In this document: piece by piece, positions 50,862 through 58,391 of the stretch
Numbering within the stretch: the stretch's first letter is position 1
Layout: every line of letters begins with the position of its first letter
NCBI GenBank assembly: GCA_934339005.1
Contig: CAKRHR010000015.1
Coordinates: 1 to 58,391, forward strand
Reading direction: 5' to 3'
Length of the DNA: 58,391 nucleotides
Source: an uncultured Catenibacillus sp.
GTDB taxonomy: Bacteria > Bacillota > Clostridia > Lachnospirales > Lachnospiraceae
Program-made: the position numbers and the translations under genes
Notes under the pieces: model-generated
What the model saw: the letters and a program-made list of their open reading frames with translations, nothing else
What the model was told of the DNA's origin: nothing
Database searches by the model: none

Positions 50862-51650
50862 ATGCTTATATCCAGCAGTTCAAATCCTCAGATTAAACAG
50901 ATTGCGGCGATGCTTAAAAAAGCGAAGGCGCGCAATGAAGCAGATGCCTATATTGTTGAGGGCATTCGTATGGTTCGGGAAATTCCTGAGGCGGACCTTG
51001 AGCAGATTTATATATCTGAAGCATTTGCAAATGGTCATCCTGAATGGCAAAATAAAGCAATTACAGTAACCGATAAAGTGTTTAAAACCATGAGTGACAC
51101 AGCAACACCTCAGGGCATTCTGGCAGTGGCAAAGCAAAAGCATTATACACTTGAACATATTTTAAAAACTGCGGCAGGGCAGCCGCTTTTTCTGATTCTT
51201 GAATCAATTCAGGACCCGGGAAACCTTGGTACAATGCTCCGTATGGCCGAGGGTGCGGGCGTGACTGGTCTGATTATGAATCGTGAAACAGTGGATATAT
51301 ATAATCCCAAGGTTGTACGTTCTACGATGGGTTCGATTTTCAGAGTGCCGTTTGTGTATGCAGATGATTTAAAGGGGACATTAAGGCAGCTTCAGGCGGG
51401 CGGCATGCAGTTATTTGCAGCGCATTTAAAAGGTAAGGGCTATCATTTTGATGTGTCTTACACCGGTGCATCAGGTGTGCTTATCGGTAACGAAGCTGCA
51501 GGACTTTCCGATGAGATTTCAGATATGGCAGACACATACATCCGCATTCCGATGGATGGCCAAGTGGAATCATTAAATGCGGCGATGGCGGCAACAATTA
51601 TTATGTATGAAGCCAAAAGACAGCGAATTTTGTCGATAAATAATGAGTAA
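50862..51650 (+). CDS. SpoU/TrmH family RNA 2'-O-methyltransferase
   Basis: The 262-residue protein has an N-terminal substrate-binding domain (SSSNPQIKQIAAMLKKAKARNE) and the SPOUT knot with LESIQDPGNLGTMLRMAEGAG, IGNEAAGLS and the C-terminal SLNAAMAATIIMYE motif. It resembles Bacillus YsgA, a probable 23S rRNA guanosine-2'-O-methyltransferase. The ATG follows GAAGGGG. The exact target nucleotide is not known. Confidence 0.92.
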   Translation: MLISSSSNPQIKQIAAMLKKAKARNEADAYIVEGIRMVREIPEADLEQIYISEAFANGHPEWQNKAITVTDKVFKTMSDTATPQGILAVAKQKHYTLEHILKTAAGQPLFLILESIQDPGNLGTMLRMAEGAGVTGLIMNRETVDIYNPKVVRSTMGSIFRVPFVYADDLKGTLRQLQAGGMQLFAAHLKGKGYHFDVSYTGASGVLIGNEAAGLSDEISDMADTYIRIPMDGQVESLNAAMAATIIMYEAKRQRILSINNE

Positions 51651-51667
51651 ATATGCGAAGATAGATA

Positions 51668-51696
51668 TTGCCTGTCACAGAACTTATGGTTATAAT
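51668..51696 (+). promoter_or_regulatory. candidate promoter for argF-birA
   Basis: TTGCCT and a perfect TATAAT are separated by 17 bases, about 100 bases ahead of argF. A clear ArgR operator is not evident. Confidence 0.55.
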
Positions 51697-51798
51697 AAGA
51701 GTCACACAATATCGATTTATGGCAGAATATCTGTTGGCGTTAATATTTGTATTTAATAACAGTCGAAGGATAAACAGTGACAAAAAGGAGAGAGCATC

Positions 51799-52791
51799 AT
51801 GGCAGATATCAGTTTAAAAGGAAGAAGTTTTCTTACACTTAAAGATTTTACACCGCAAGAAATCATTTATTTACTTGACCTTGCAGCAGATTTAAAGGCC
51901 AAGAAGAAGCAGGGCATTTCACATGATACATTAAAGGGCAAGAACGTAGCCTTGATTTTTGAAAAGACAAGCACACGTACACGTTGCTCATTTGAAGTGG
52001 CAGCCTATGACCTTGGCATGCATGCAACTTATCTTGATCCGAAGGCATCACAGATTGGCAAGAAGGAAAGCATTGCCGATACAGCACGCGTTCTTGGCAG
52101 AATGTTTGATGGTATCGAATACCGTGGCTTTGAGCAGTCTATTGTTGAAGAACTTGCCGAAAAAGCAGGTGTACCTGTATGGAATGGTCTGACAAATGAA
52201 TATCATCCGACACAGATGCTTGCCGATACACTGACGATTCGTGAACATTTTGGACACCTTAAAGGCATTAAACTTACATACATGGGTGATGCCCGTTATA
52301 ACATGGGTAATTCACTGATGATTGTCTGTGCCAAATTAGGCATGCATTTTGTTGCCTGCACAAATAAAAAATACTTCCCTGAACAGTCACTTGTGGATTA
52401 TTGCAATGATGTTGCCAGAGAAACAGGTGCGACAATCACATTGACAGAAGATGTGAATGAAGGTACAAAGGGGGCAGATGTTATCTATACAGATGTGTGG
52501 GTATCTATGGGCGAGCCTGAAGAAGTATGGCAGGAGCGTATCACAGACCTGACACCATACAAGGTGACAAAAGCTGTTATGGAAAATGCAGGATCACAGG
52601 CTGTATTTATGCATTGTCTGCCGGCATACCATGACCATAAGACAGAGATTGGCAAAGAGATGGGTGAAAAATACGGCTTCAGTGAGCTTGAGGTGACAGA
52701 TGAAGTGTTTGAAAGTGCACAGTCTATCGTATTTGATGAAGCTGAAAACCGTATGCATACGATCAAAGCTGTAATGGCAGCAACATTATAA
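51799..52791 (+). CDS. argF: ornithine carbamoyltransferase
   Basis: Joins ornithine and carbamoyl phosphate to give citrulline. The 330-residue protein has the carbamoyl-phosphate site STRTR at residues 58-62, the YHPTQMLAD motif, and the ornithine-binding HCLPA near residue 271. No arginine biosynthesis or deiminase genes are adjacent, so its direction (anabolic or catabolic) is not set by context. The ATG follows AAAGGAG; the stop overlaps the birA start by one base. Confidence 0.96.
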   Translation: MADISLKGRSFLTLKDFTPQEIIYLLDLAADLKAKKKQGISHDTLKGKNVALIFEKTSTRTRCSFEVAAYDLGMHATYLDPKASQIGKKESIADTARVLGRMFDGIEYRGFEQSIVEELAEKAGVPVWNGLTNEYHPTQMLADTLTIREHFGHLKGIKLTYMGDARYNMGNSLMIVCAKLGMHFVACTNKKYFPEQSLVDYCNDVARETGATITLTEDVNEGTKGADVIYTDVWVSMGEPEEVWQERITDLTPYKVTKAVMENAGSQAVFMHCLPAYHDHKTEIGKEMGEKYGFSELEVTDEVFESAQSIVFDEAENRMHTIKAVMAATL

Positions 52792-53765
52792 TGAAAACAA
52801 AGATTTTAAAGATATTGCGTCAGGCAGACACCTATATTTCCGGTCAGGAATTATGCAGTCAGCTTGGCGTGTCAAGAACTGCTGTATGGAAAGTGATTCA
52901 GCAGTTAAAGGATGAAGGTTACGGTATTGAAGCTGTGAGCAGCAAGGGGTATACTGTGACCTCTTATCCGGATGTAATGACGGCGGCGGAGATTGGAAGT
53001 TTACTGCCTGAACATGCACTTTTTTCAAATATTCATTATAAGCCTGTGGTAGGCTCTACGAATGATGAGGCAAAGCTGAGGGCGGAAAATGGTGCGCCGG
53101 AGGGCACACTTGTGGTGACAGAATGTCAGGAAAAAGGCAAGGGCAGACTTGGCCGTACATGGGTATCACCATCCGGTGAGAATATTTATATGAGTTTTGT
53201 GCTTCGTCCACAGATTGAACCGACAAATGCATCGATGCTCACACTGATTGCAGCTATGGCAGTATTGGATGCGATTCGCAATCAGGACATTGATGCCAAA
53301 ATCAAGTGGCCGAATGATATCGTGAATGATGGTAAGAAGTTATGCGGGATTCTTACAGAGATGAGCAGTCAGATGGAATGCATCAATTATATCGTTGTCG
53401 GCATCGGGATTAATGTACATCAGAGGACATTTGATGAGAGTATTCAGGCAACAGCTGCTTCACTTGACCTGGCAGCAGGAAAGACTGTTAAGCGCAGTCA
53501 GGTTATTGCAGATGTGCTGACGGCATTTGAACATTATTATCAGTTATTTTTAAAGACTGAGGATTTAAGTTTACTTAAAGACAGCTACAATGCACAGCTT
53601 GTGAATATGGGCAAGCAGATTCGCATTATTGACAGAAGCGGTGAACGCTGCGGTATTTCCGCGGGCATTGATGATTCAGGTTGTCTGATTGCTGAGATTG
53701 GCGGAAAGACAGAGCGTATTATGTCCGGAGAAGTGTCTGTGCGCGGTCTTTACGGATATGTATAA
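52791..53765 (+). CDS. birA: bifunctional biotin-protein ligase/repressor BirA
   Basis: Attaches biotin to carboxylases and represses biotin genes. The 324-residue protein has an N-terminal winged helix (SGQELCSQLGVSRTAVWKVIQQL), the ligase core with GKGRLGRTW for biotinyl-AMP and KWPNDIV, and a C-terminal SH3-like domain. The start overlaps the argF stop (TAATG) and has no ribosome site, so it is probably translated by coupling to argF, an odd pairing. Confidence 0.95.
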   Translation: MKTKILKILRQADTYISGQELCSQLGVSRTAVWKVIQQLKDEGYGIEAVSSKGYTVTSYPDVMTAAEIGSLLPEHALFSNIHYKPVVGSTNDEAKLRAENGAPEGTLVVTECQEKGKGRLGRTWVSPSGENIYMSFVLRPQIEPTNASMLTLIAAMAVLDAIRNQDIDAKIKWPNDIVNDGKKLCGILTEMSSQMECINYIVVGIGINVHQRTFDESIQATAASLDLAAGKTVKRSQVIADVLTAFEHYYQLFLKTEDLSLLKDSYNAQLVNMGKQIRIIDRSGERCGISAGIDDSGCLIAEIGGKTERIMSGEVSVRGLYGYV

Positions 53766-53866
53766 AGAATAAAATGGATAAATTTTATCAGACACAGTTA
53801 TGTAGGTGAGATGTTTGATTTGAAAGGTGTCTGGAAATTTAGAAGTTAAGAGAAAGCAGGAAAACG

Positions 53867-54208
53867 ATGTTTTATGATGATAATATTGTGCTGTGCGGTG
53901 CCAGTGCATATGAGAAAAAGTTTTACATAAATGAGAACTTTGATACATTGCCGGAGGTTGTCAAGGATGAATTAAAGGCAATGTGTGTGTTATTTACAGA
54001 GGATGTCGGCGGTGTGCTGACACTTGTATTTGATGAAGACGGCAATCTGACATTAAATGTTACTGCCGAGGAAGATGATATTTTATTTGATGAGATTGGT
54101 TCAGCCCTGAAGGTTAAGCAGCTTCAGCAGCAGAAGTATGAATTATTTGAGGCGCTGGAAGCCTACTATAAGGTATTCTTTTTAGGAGAAGATTTGGATG
54201 AAGAATAA
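53867..54208 (+). CDS. small acidic conserved protein (DUF6145-like)
   Basis: A 113-residue soluble acidic protein starting MFYDDNIVLCGASAYEKKFYIN, with a LFTEDVGGVLTLVFDEDGNLTL centre and a Glu-rich C-terminus. It resembles a Lachnospiraceae-restricted family of unknown function that I recall as DUF6145. The ATG follows AAAGCAGG; its 3' end overlaps coaX by 11 bases, so the two are co-translated. No function assigned. Confidence 0.8.
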   Translation: MFYDDNIVLCGASAYEKKFYINENFDTLPEVVKDELKAMCVLFTEDVGGVLTLVFDEDGNLTLNVTAEEDDILFDEIGSALKVKQLQQQKYELFEALEAYYKVFFLGEDLDEE

Positions 54209-54977
54209 GTTGTTGATGGCCGTAGATATTGGTAATACAAATATTACATGTGCGTTTTTTAAAGATGAAGATGTTGTGTGCAGTTTCCGAATGACAACAC
54301 AACTGGCAAGAACTTCAGATGAATATGGTGTATTTATCCGGGAGTCTATTTTAAGTAACGGTTATAAAGTTGATGATGTCGGTGATGTTATTATTGCCTC
54401 AGTTGTGCCAAATATTATGTATTCATTTGTCAATGGTATCAAAAAATATTTGAAGGTGACACCATTGGTTGTAGGCCCTGGCATTAAGACCGGCATTAAA
54501 ATCGGTGCTGAAAATCCAAAAGAGGTTGGTGCGGATTTAATTGTGGATGCCGCAGCAGTGAAGGAAATTTACGGTACACCGGCGATTGTCATTGATTACG
54601 GTACAGCAACGACCTTTGAACTTGTATTAGAGGATGGTACATTGGATTCTGTTGTTATTTGTCCGGGCATCCGACTGAGTACGAATGCATTATTTTCAGG
54701 AACTGCGAAGATTCCTGAGATTGAAATCAAAAAGCCAAAATCAATTCTTGCCAAAGAAACCACAGCCTGTTTCCAGGCAGGTATTGTATATGGCACGATT
54801 GGTGAAGCTGAATATATTGTTAAGAAGATGATCGAGGAATCTGGTCTTAGAGATGTTAAAGTTGTGGCTACCGGTGGCCTTGGCAGAATGATTGCTAATG
54901 AAACAGATGTGATTGATATTTATGACAGCATGCTGACATTAAAAGGGCTGCGTCTGATTTACAAACGCAACAGATAG
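54198..54977 (+). CDS. coaX: type III pantothenate kinase
   Basis: First step of coenzyme A synthesis. The 259-residue protein has the ASKHA phosphate motif AVDIGNTNITCAF at the N-terminus, GADLIVDAAA, and DYGTATTFELV. The ATG follows AGGAGA and overlaps the previous gene. CoaX enzymes are not inhibited by CoA and use ATP with a monovalent cation. It is probably cotranscribed with dusB. Confidence 0.96.
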   Translation: MKNKLLMAVDIGNTNITCAFFKDEDVVCSFRMTTQLARTSDEYGVFIRESILSNGYKVDDVGDVIIASVVPNIMYSFVNGIKKYLKVTPLVVGPGIKTGIKIGAENPKEVGADLIVDAAAVKEIYGTPAIVIDYGTATTFELVLEDGTLDSVVICPGIRLSTNALFSGTAKIPEIEIKKPKSILAKETTACFQAGIVYGTIGEAEYIVKKMIEESGLRDVKVVATGGLGRMIANETDVIDIYDSMLTLKGLRLIYKRNR

Positions 54978-55004
54978 ATATTCAGAAGAAACAGGATACA
55001 GAAT

Positions 55005-55991
55005 ATGAAGATAGGAAATGTGACGCTTGACAATCCCCTTGTCTTAGCCCCGATGGCAGGAGTGACAGATTTGGTTTTCCGTCTGCTTTGTAAGGAACAG
55101 GGCTGTGGACTTGTCTATACAGAGATGGTGAGTGCCAAGGGCATTTATTACAATAATAAAAATACGGGCATTTTACTTGAGGTCAACCCGGAGGAAAAGC
55201 CTGTGTCACTGCAGTTATTTGGACGTGATCCGAAGATTATGTCAGAGATGGCAAAACGTATTGAAGAAATTCCTTTTGATATTTTAGATATTAATATGGG
55301 ATGTCCGGTGCCAAAGGTTGTCAATAACGGTGAAGGCAGTGCACTTATGGAAGAACCTGAACTTGTAGGTGAGATTGTAAGTGCGGTATCTAAGGCAATT
55401 CAAAAACCGGTGACGGTAAAGATTCGAAAAGGTTTTACGATGGAGCATGTTAATGCGCCGGAGATTGCTTATATCGCCCAGGAAAGTGGAGCTGCCGCTG
55501 TTGCAGTGCATGGCAGAACCCGTTCACAGTATTATGCAGGTAAGGCAGACTGGGATATTATCCGGCAGGTTAAAGAAAAATTAAGTATTCCGGTGATTGG
55601 AAACGGAGATATATTTGAACCGGAGGATGCAGTGCATATGATGCAGCAGACCGGATGTGATGCGGTGATGATCGGTCGTGGTATTCAGGGCAATCCGTGG
55701 TTATTTAGCAGAACCCTTCATTATATGAATACAGGCGAAATTTTACCAAAACCTGATGTTGAAGAAGTGCTTGAGATGATTCTTCGACATGCGAGAATGC
55801 AGATTGAATTTAAAGGTGAATATCTTGGTATCCGCGAGATGCGAAAGCATACGGCATGGTATATGACAGGCTATCCGAATGCCTCAAAGCTTCGTGGTCT
55901 TGTCAATCAGGTGGAAACTTATGCACAGCTTGAAGATCTGCTTGAAGAGTATAGAACAAAACAATCGCTTAATGATCGGACCAAGATGTAA
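55005..55991 (+). CDS. dusB: tRNA-dihydrouridine synthase (DusB type)
   Basis: FMN enzyme that reduces uridines in the D-loop of tRNA. The 328-residue protein has PLVLAPMAGVTD at the start of the TIM barrel, the catalytic Cys in NMGCPVPKV, FMN contacts VHGRTRSQ and VIGNGDI, and the C-terminal helical domain. It lies 27 bases after coaX. The dusB-greA-lysS order is common in Clostridia. Confidence 0.95.
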   Translation: MKIGNVTLDNPLVLAPMAGVTDLVFRLLCKEQGCGLVYTEMVSAKGIYYNNKNTGILLEVNPEEKPVSLQLFGRDPKIMSEMAKRIEEIPFDILDINMGCPVPKVVNNGEGSALMEEPELVGEIVSAVSKAIQKPVTVKIRKGFTMEHVNAPEIAYIAQESGAAAVAVHGRTRSQYYAGKADWDIIRQVKEKLSIPVIGNGDIFEPEDAVHMMQQTGCDAVMIGRGIQGNPWLFSRTLHYMNTGEILPKPDVEEVLEMILRHARMQIEFKGEYLGIREMRKHTAWYMTGYPNASKLRGLVNQVETYAQLEDLLEEYRTKQSLNDRTKM

Positions 55992-56062
55992 CAGTATACA
56001 GAATGTGGCAGAATTTACAGGATATATGGGCAATTTATGCGGTATTTCGTGGTGTATTTGGA

Positions 56063-56091
56063 TTGACACCGACGATGTCTTAAGCTATAAT
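56063..56091 (+). promoter_or_regulatory. consensus sigma-A promoter for greA-lysS
   Basis: Perfect TTGACA (56063-56068) and TATAAT (56086-56091) with a 17-base spacer. The leader of about 170 bases contains a small hairpin, TATCTG (56135-56140) with CAGATA (56149-56154). No T-box motif is seen. Confidence 0.85.
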
Positions 56092-56268
56092 AAAGAATCG
56101 TATGACCAGGTTTAAATGATGCATGGGGCAGGGCTATCTGACCTCTGACAGATACCTGTGACAGCATATAGAACATATAAATAGATTCCAGAATAGATAT
56201 AAGAAGTCAGAGATGAATTTTATATAAAATTTTGGTAGAAGATCAAGTCATAGAAAGGAATTTTAGTC

Positions 56269-56757
56269 ATGGCAGACAATAAGAAAAATATTTTAACATT
56301 TGCCGGTTTAAAGGCACTTGAAGATGAACTTTTTGAATTAAAAGTTAATAAACGTAGAGAAGTAGCTCAGAAAATTAAGGAAGCCAGAGAACAGGGCGAC
56401 TTATCAGAAAACGCTGAATATGATGCAGCTAAAGATGAGCAGAGAGATATCGAAGCGCGTATCGAAGAACTCGAAAAATTATTAAAGAACGTTGAAGTTG
56501 TCGATGAAGACGATGTAGACCTTGATACAGTCAGCGTTGGCTGCCGTGTAAAGATTTACGATGCTGAATTTGATGAAGAAGTTGAATATCAGATCGTTGG
56601 TTCTACAGAAGCAGACAGCTTAAACTACAAGATTTCAAATGAATCACCAGTTGGTGCAGCATTAATCGGCCGTAAAGTTGGAGAAACTGTTGAAGTTGAA
56701 ACACAGGCCGGAGAACTGATTTTCAAGATTCTTGAAATCACAAGAGCAATGCAGTAA
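56269..56757 (+). CDS. greA: transcript cleavage factor GreA
   Basis: Rescues backtracked RNA polymerase. The 162-residue protein has the N-terminal antiparallel coiled coil with the tip acids in QGDLSENAEYDAAKDEQ, and the C-terminal FKBP-like domain (ALIGRKVGETVEVETQAGELIFKILEI). Length is normal. The ATG follows AAAGGAAT. It leads the greA-lysS operon. Confidence 0.97.
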   Translation: MADNKKNILTFAGLKALEDELFELKVNKRREVAQKIKEAREQGDLSENAEYDAAKDEQRDIEARIEELEKLLKNVEVVDEDDVDLDTVSVGCRVKIYDAEFDEEVEYQIVGSTEADSLNYKISNESPVGAALIGRKVGETVEVETQAGELIFKILEITRAMQ

Positions 56758-56837
56758 TTTTACAGGAAAAATAGAAACCTGAAAGTGCAAAATGATTTTG
56801 CATAGTTCAGGTGATTACAAAATAAGGAGTGATGAAC

Positions 56838-58391
56838 GTGGCACAGCCAAAGAACGGTCAGGAACAGGACATTAACCAGTTATTGCAGGTGCGCCGTGAT
56901 AAATTAAAAGACTTACAGAGTCAGGGCAAAGACCCTTTTGTACAGACAAAATACGATCAGACACATCATTCAGATGATGTTAAAGAAATTTATACAGCAC
57001 ATGAAGCAAAGCTTCTTGCAGACAGACCAGCAGTTAATACAGAAGGCATGGACGAAGATGCTGCAAAGAATGCAATCAATGAAGATTATAATGAAAGAAG
57101 AGCCATCATGGATGCTTCCCCAATTCACGTAAGCATTGCAGGACGTATGATGTTCAAACGTGTAATGGGTAAAGCTTCTTTCTGCAACATTCAGGATTTA
57201 AAGGGTAATATTCAGGTGTATGTTGCCAGAGATGCCATTGGTGCAGATGTTTATGCAGATTTTAAGAAGTCTGATATTGGCGATATTTATGGTGTTAAAG
57301 GTTATGCTTTCAGAACAAAGACAGGTGAAATTTCTATTCATGCAGAAGAAATGACCCTTTTATCAAAGAGCCTTCAGATTTTACCAGAAAAATTCCATGG
57401 AATGACAAATACAGATTTACGTTATCGTCAGAGATATGTGGATTTGATTATGAATAAAGAATCAAAGAATGTATTTATCAAACGTTCACTGATTCTTAAA
57501 GAAATCCGTAACTTCCTTGCAGGCCGTGATTTTATGGAAGTAGAAACACCAACATTGGTAAGCAATGCGGGTGGTGCTGCAGCAAGACCATTTGAAACAC
57601 ACTACAACGCATTAGATGAAGATGTTAAACTTCGTATTTCACTTGAACTTTACCTCAAACGACTGATTGTCGGTGGCCTTGAAAGAGTTTACGAAATTGG
57701 TCGTGTATATCGTAACGAAGGAGTTGACACACGTCATAATCCTGAATTTACATTGATGGAACTTTATCAGGCATACACAGACTATGAAGGCATGATGGAA
57801 CTGACAGAAAGCATGTTCCGTTATCTTGCTGAAAAAGTCTGCGGCAGCACAAAATTCACATATAATGGCATCGAAATTGACTTTGGAAAACCATTTGCCC
57901 GCCTGACAATGAATGATGCTATCAAGAAATATTCAGGTGTTGACTTTGATGCCGTTGCTTCAGATGAAGAAGCAAAAGCACTTGCAAGAGAACATCATAT
58001 TGAATTTGAAGAACGCCATACAAAGGGTGATATCATTAACCTGTTCTTCGAAGAATATTGTGAAAAAGAACTGATTCAGCCAACATTCATTATGGATCAT
58101 CCAGTTGCAATTTCTCCTTTGACAAAGAAGAAACCATCAGATCCTGAAAAAGTAGAACGTTTCGAGCTGTTCATCAATACATGGGAAATGTGTAATGCAT
58201 ACTCAGAATTAAATGACCCAATTGACCAGAGAGAACGTTTTGCACAGCAGGACAAGAATGCAGAAGCAGGTGATGAAGAAGCTCAGCATACAGATGAAGA
58301 TTTCTTAAATGCACTTGAAATCGGTATGCCTCCAACAGGTGGTATCGGATTCGGTATCGATAGAATGGTAATGTTACTTACTGATTCAGCT
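56838..58391 (+). CDS. lysS: lysyl-tRNA synthetase class II (3' end missing)
   Basis: At least 518 codons with no stop inside the window; the gene continues beyond 58391. It has the N-terminal OB-fold (SIAGRMMFKRVMGKASFCNIQD), motif 1 region NTDLRYRQRYVDLI, motif 2 RNEGVDTRHNPEFT, and motif 3 IGFGIDRMVMLLTDS. The start is GTG 56838, 8 bases after AAGGAG; the in-frame ATG at 56832 is too close to the ribosome site. It lies 80 bases after greA. Confidence 0.96.
   Translation, partial: MAQPKNGQEQDINQLLQVRRDKLKDLQSQGKDPFVQTKYDQTHHSDDVKEIYTAHEAKLLADRPAVNTEGMDEDAAKNAINEDYNERRAIMDASPIHVSIAGRMMFKRVMGKASFCNIQDLKGNIQVYVARDAIGADVYADFKKSDIGDIYGVKGYAFRTKTGEISIHAEEMTLLSKSLQILPEKFHGMTNTDLRYRQRYVDLIMNKESKNVFIKRSLILKEIRNFLAGRDFMEVETPTLVSNAGGAAARPFETHYNALDEDVKLRISLELYLKRLIVGGLERVYEIGRVYRNEGVDTRHNPEFTLMELYQAYTDYEGMMELTESMFRYLAEKVCGSTKFTYNGIEIDFGKPFARLTMNDAIKKYSGVDFDAVASDEEAKALAREHHIEFEERHTKGDIINLFFEEYCEKELIQPTFIMDHPVAISPLTKKKPSDPEKVERFELFINTWEMCNAYSELNDPIDQRERFAQQDKNAEAGDEEAQHTDEDFLNALEIGMPPTGGIGFGIDRMVMLLTDSA

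Noticed and set aside
56092..56268. T-box or lysine riboswitch before greA-lysS
   Set aside because: No T-box sequence, specifier loop or lysine-aptamer core could be seen in the leader.
1..58391. Mobile elements, prophage or CRISPR arrays
   Set aside because: No transposase, integrase, phage structural gene, or regularly spaced repeat array was found on either strand.

Overview
The window is a contiguous piece of a low-to-moderate-GC chromosome from a spore-forming member of the Clostridia, most likely Lachnospiraceae. The evidence is the division gene cluster running straight into ftsZ-spoIIGA-sigE-sigG, the NrdR, CodY, HprK, Crh-like and WhiA regulators, strong AGGAGG ribosome sites, and an rRNA operon ending in a Firmicutes-type 23S tail. 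Nearly all of it is core, vertically inherited genome. I see no prophage, insertion sequence, CRISPR array, tRNA or secretion/defence island.

Layout. 1-63 is the 3' end of 23S rRNA with no 5S gene after it. 368-3557 holds a uroporphyrinogen-decarboxylase-family protein of unknown substrate and a GntR/ABC-ATPase/permease operon. 3947-6121 has ychF and lgt. 6401-20300 is the division and sporulation block: mraZ, rsmH, an ftsL-like gene, two class B penicillin-binding proteins, ftsW/spoVE, murA, divIB, ftsZ, spoIIGA, sigE and sigG. It lacks the mraY, murD and murG usually found among these genes. A lone minus-strand hisA of eukaryotic type overlaps the end of sigG. 21320-28113 has ymxH, nrdR, dtd (minus), a frameshifted comM, dprA and topA. 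28376-31396 has codY, rpsB, tsf and a small unknown gene. 31779-36051 has a membrane glycosyltransferase, a divergent lspA (minus) and ftsH. 36179-43282 is uvrC, hprK, glcK, murB, rapZ, whiA and a crh-like gene. 43454-50845 has a thioesterase, dnaE, pfkA and a ktrB/ktrA potassium uptake pair. 50862-58391 has an RNA methyltransferase, argF, birA, a small conserved gene, coaX, dusB, greA and lysS, which runs off the end.

How the parts fit. Cell-wall synthesis, septation and early sporulation sigma factors are physically linked, and the spoIIGA promoter looks like the Spo0A-type sigma-A promoter with an overlong spacer. HprK, glucokinase, RapZ, WhiA, a Crh-like protein and PfkA point to catabolite control and glycolysis, and CodY adds nutrient sensing. 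Lgt and LspA are the two lipoprotein-maturation enzymes.

Most interesting points: a CCC_TGA +1 frame break in comM that resembles the prfB recoding site; a spoIIGA reading frame with no standard start codon at its conserved N-terminus; a Crh-like protein with Glu at position 15; a eukaryote-type HisA; several leader hairpins starting close to predicted transcription starts; and a 26-bp perfect inverted repeat that contains the rpsB -35 element. I did not find a convincing wholly new system here.
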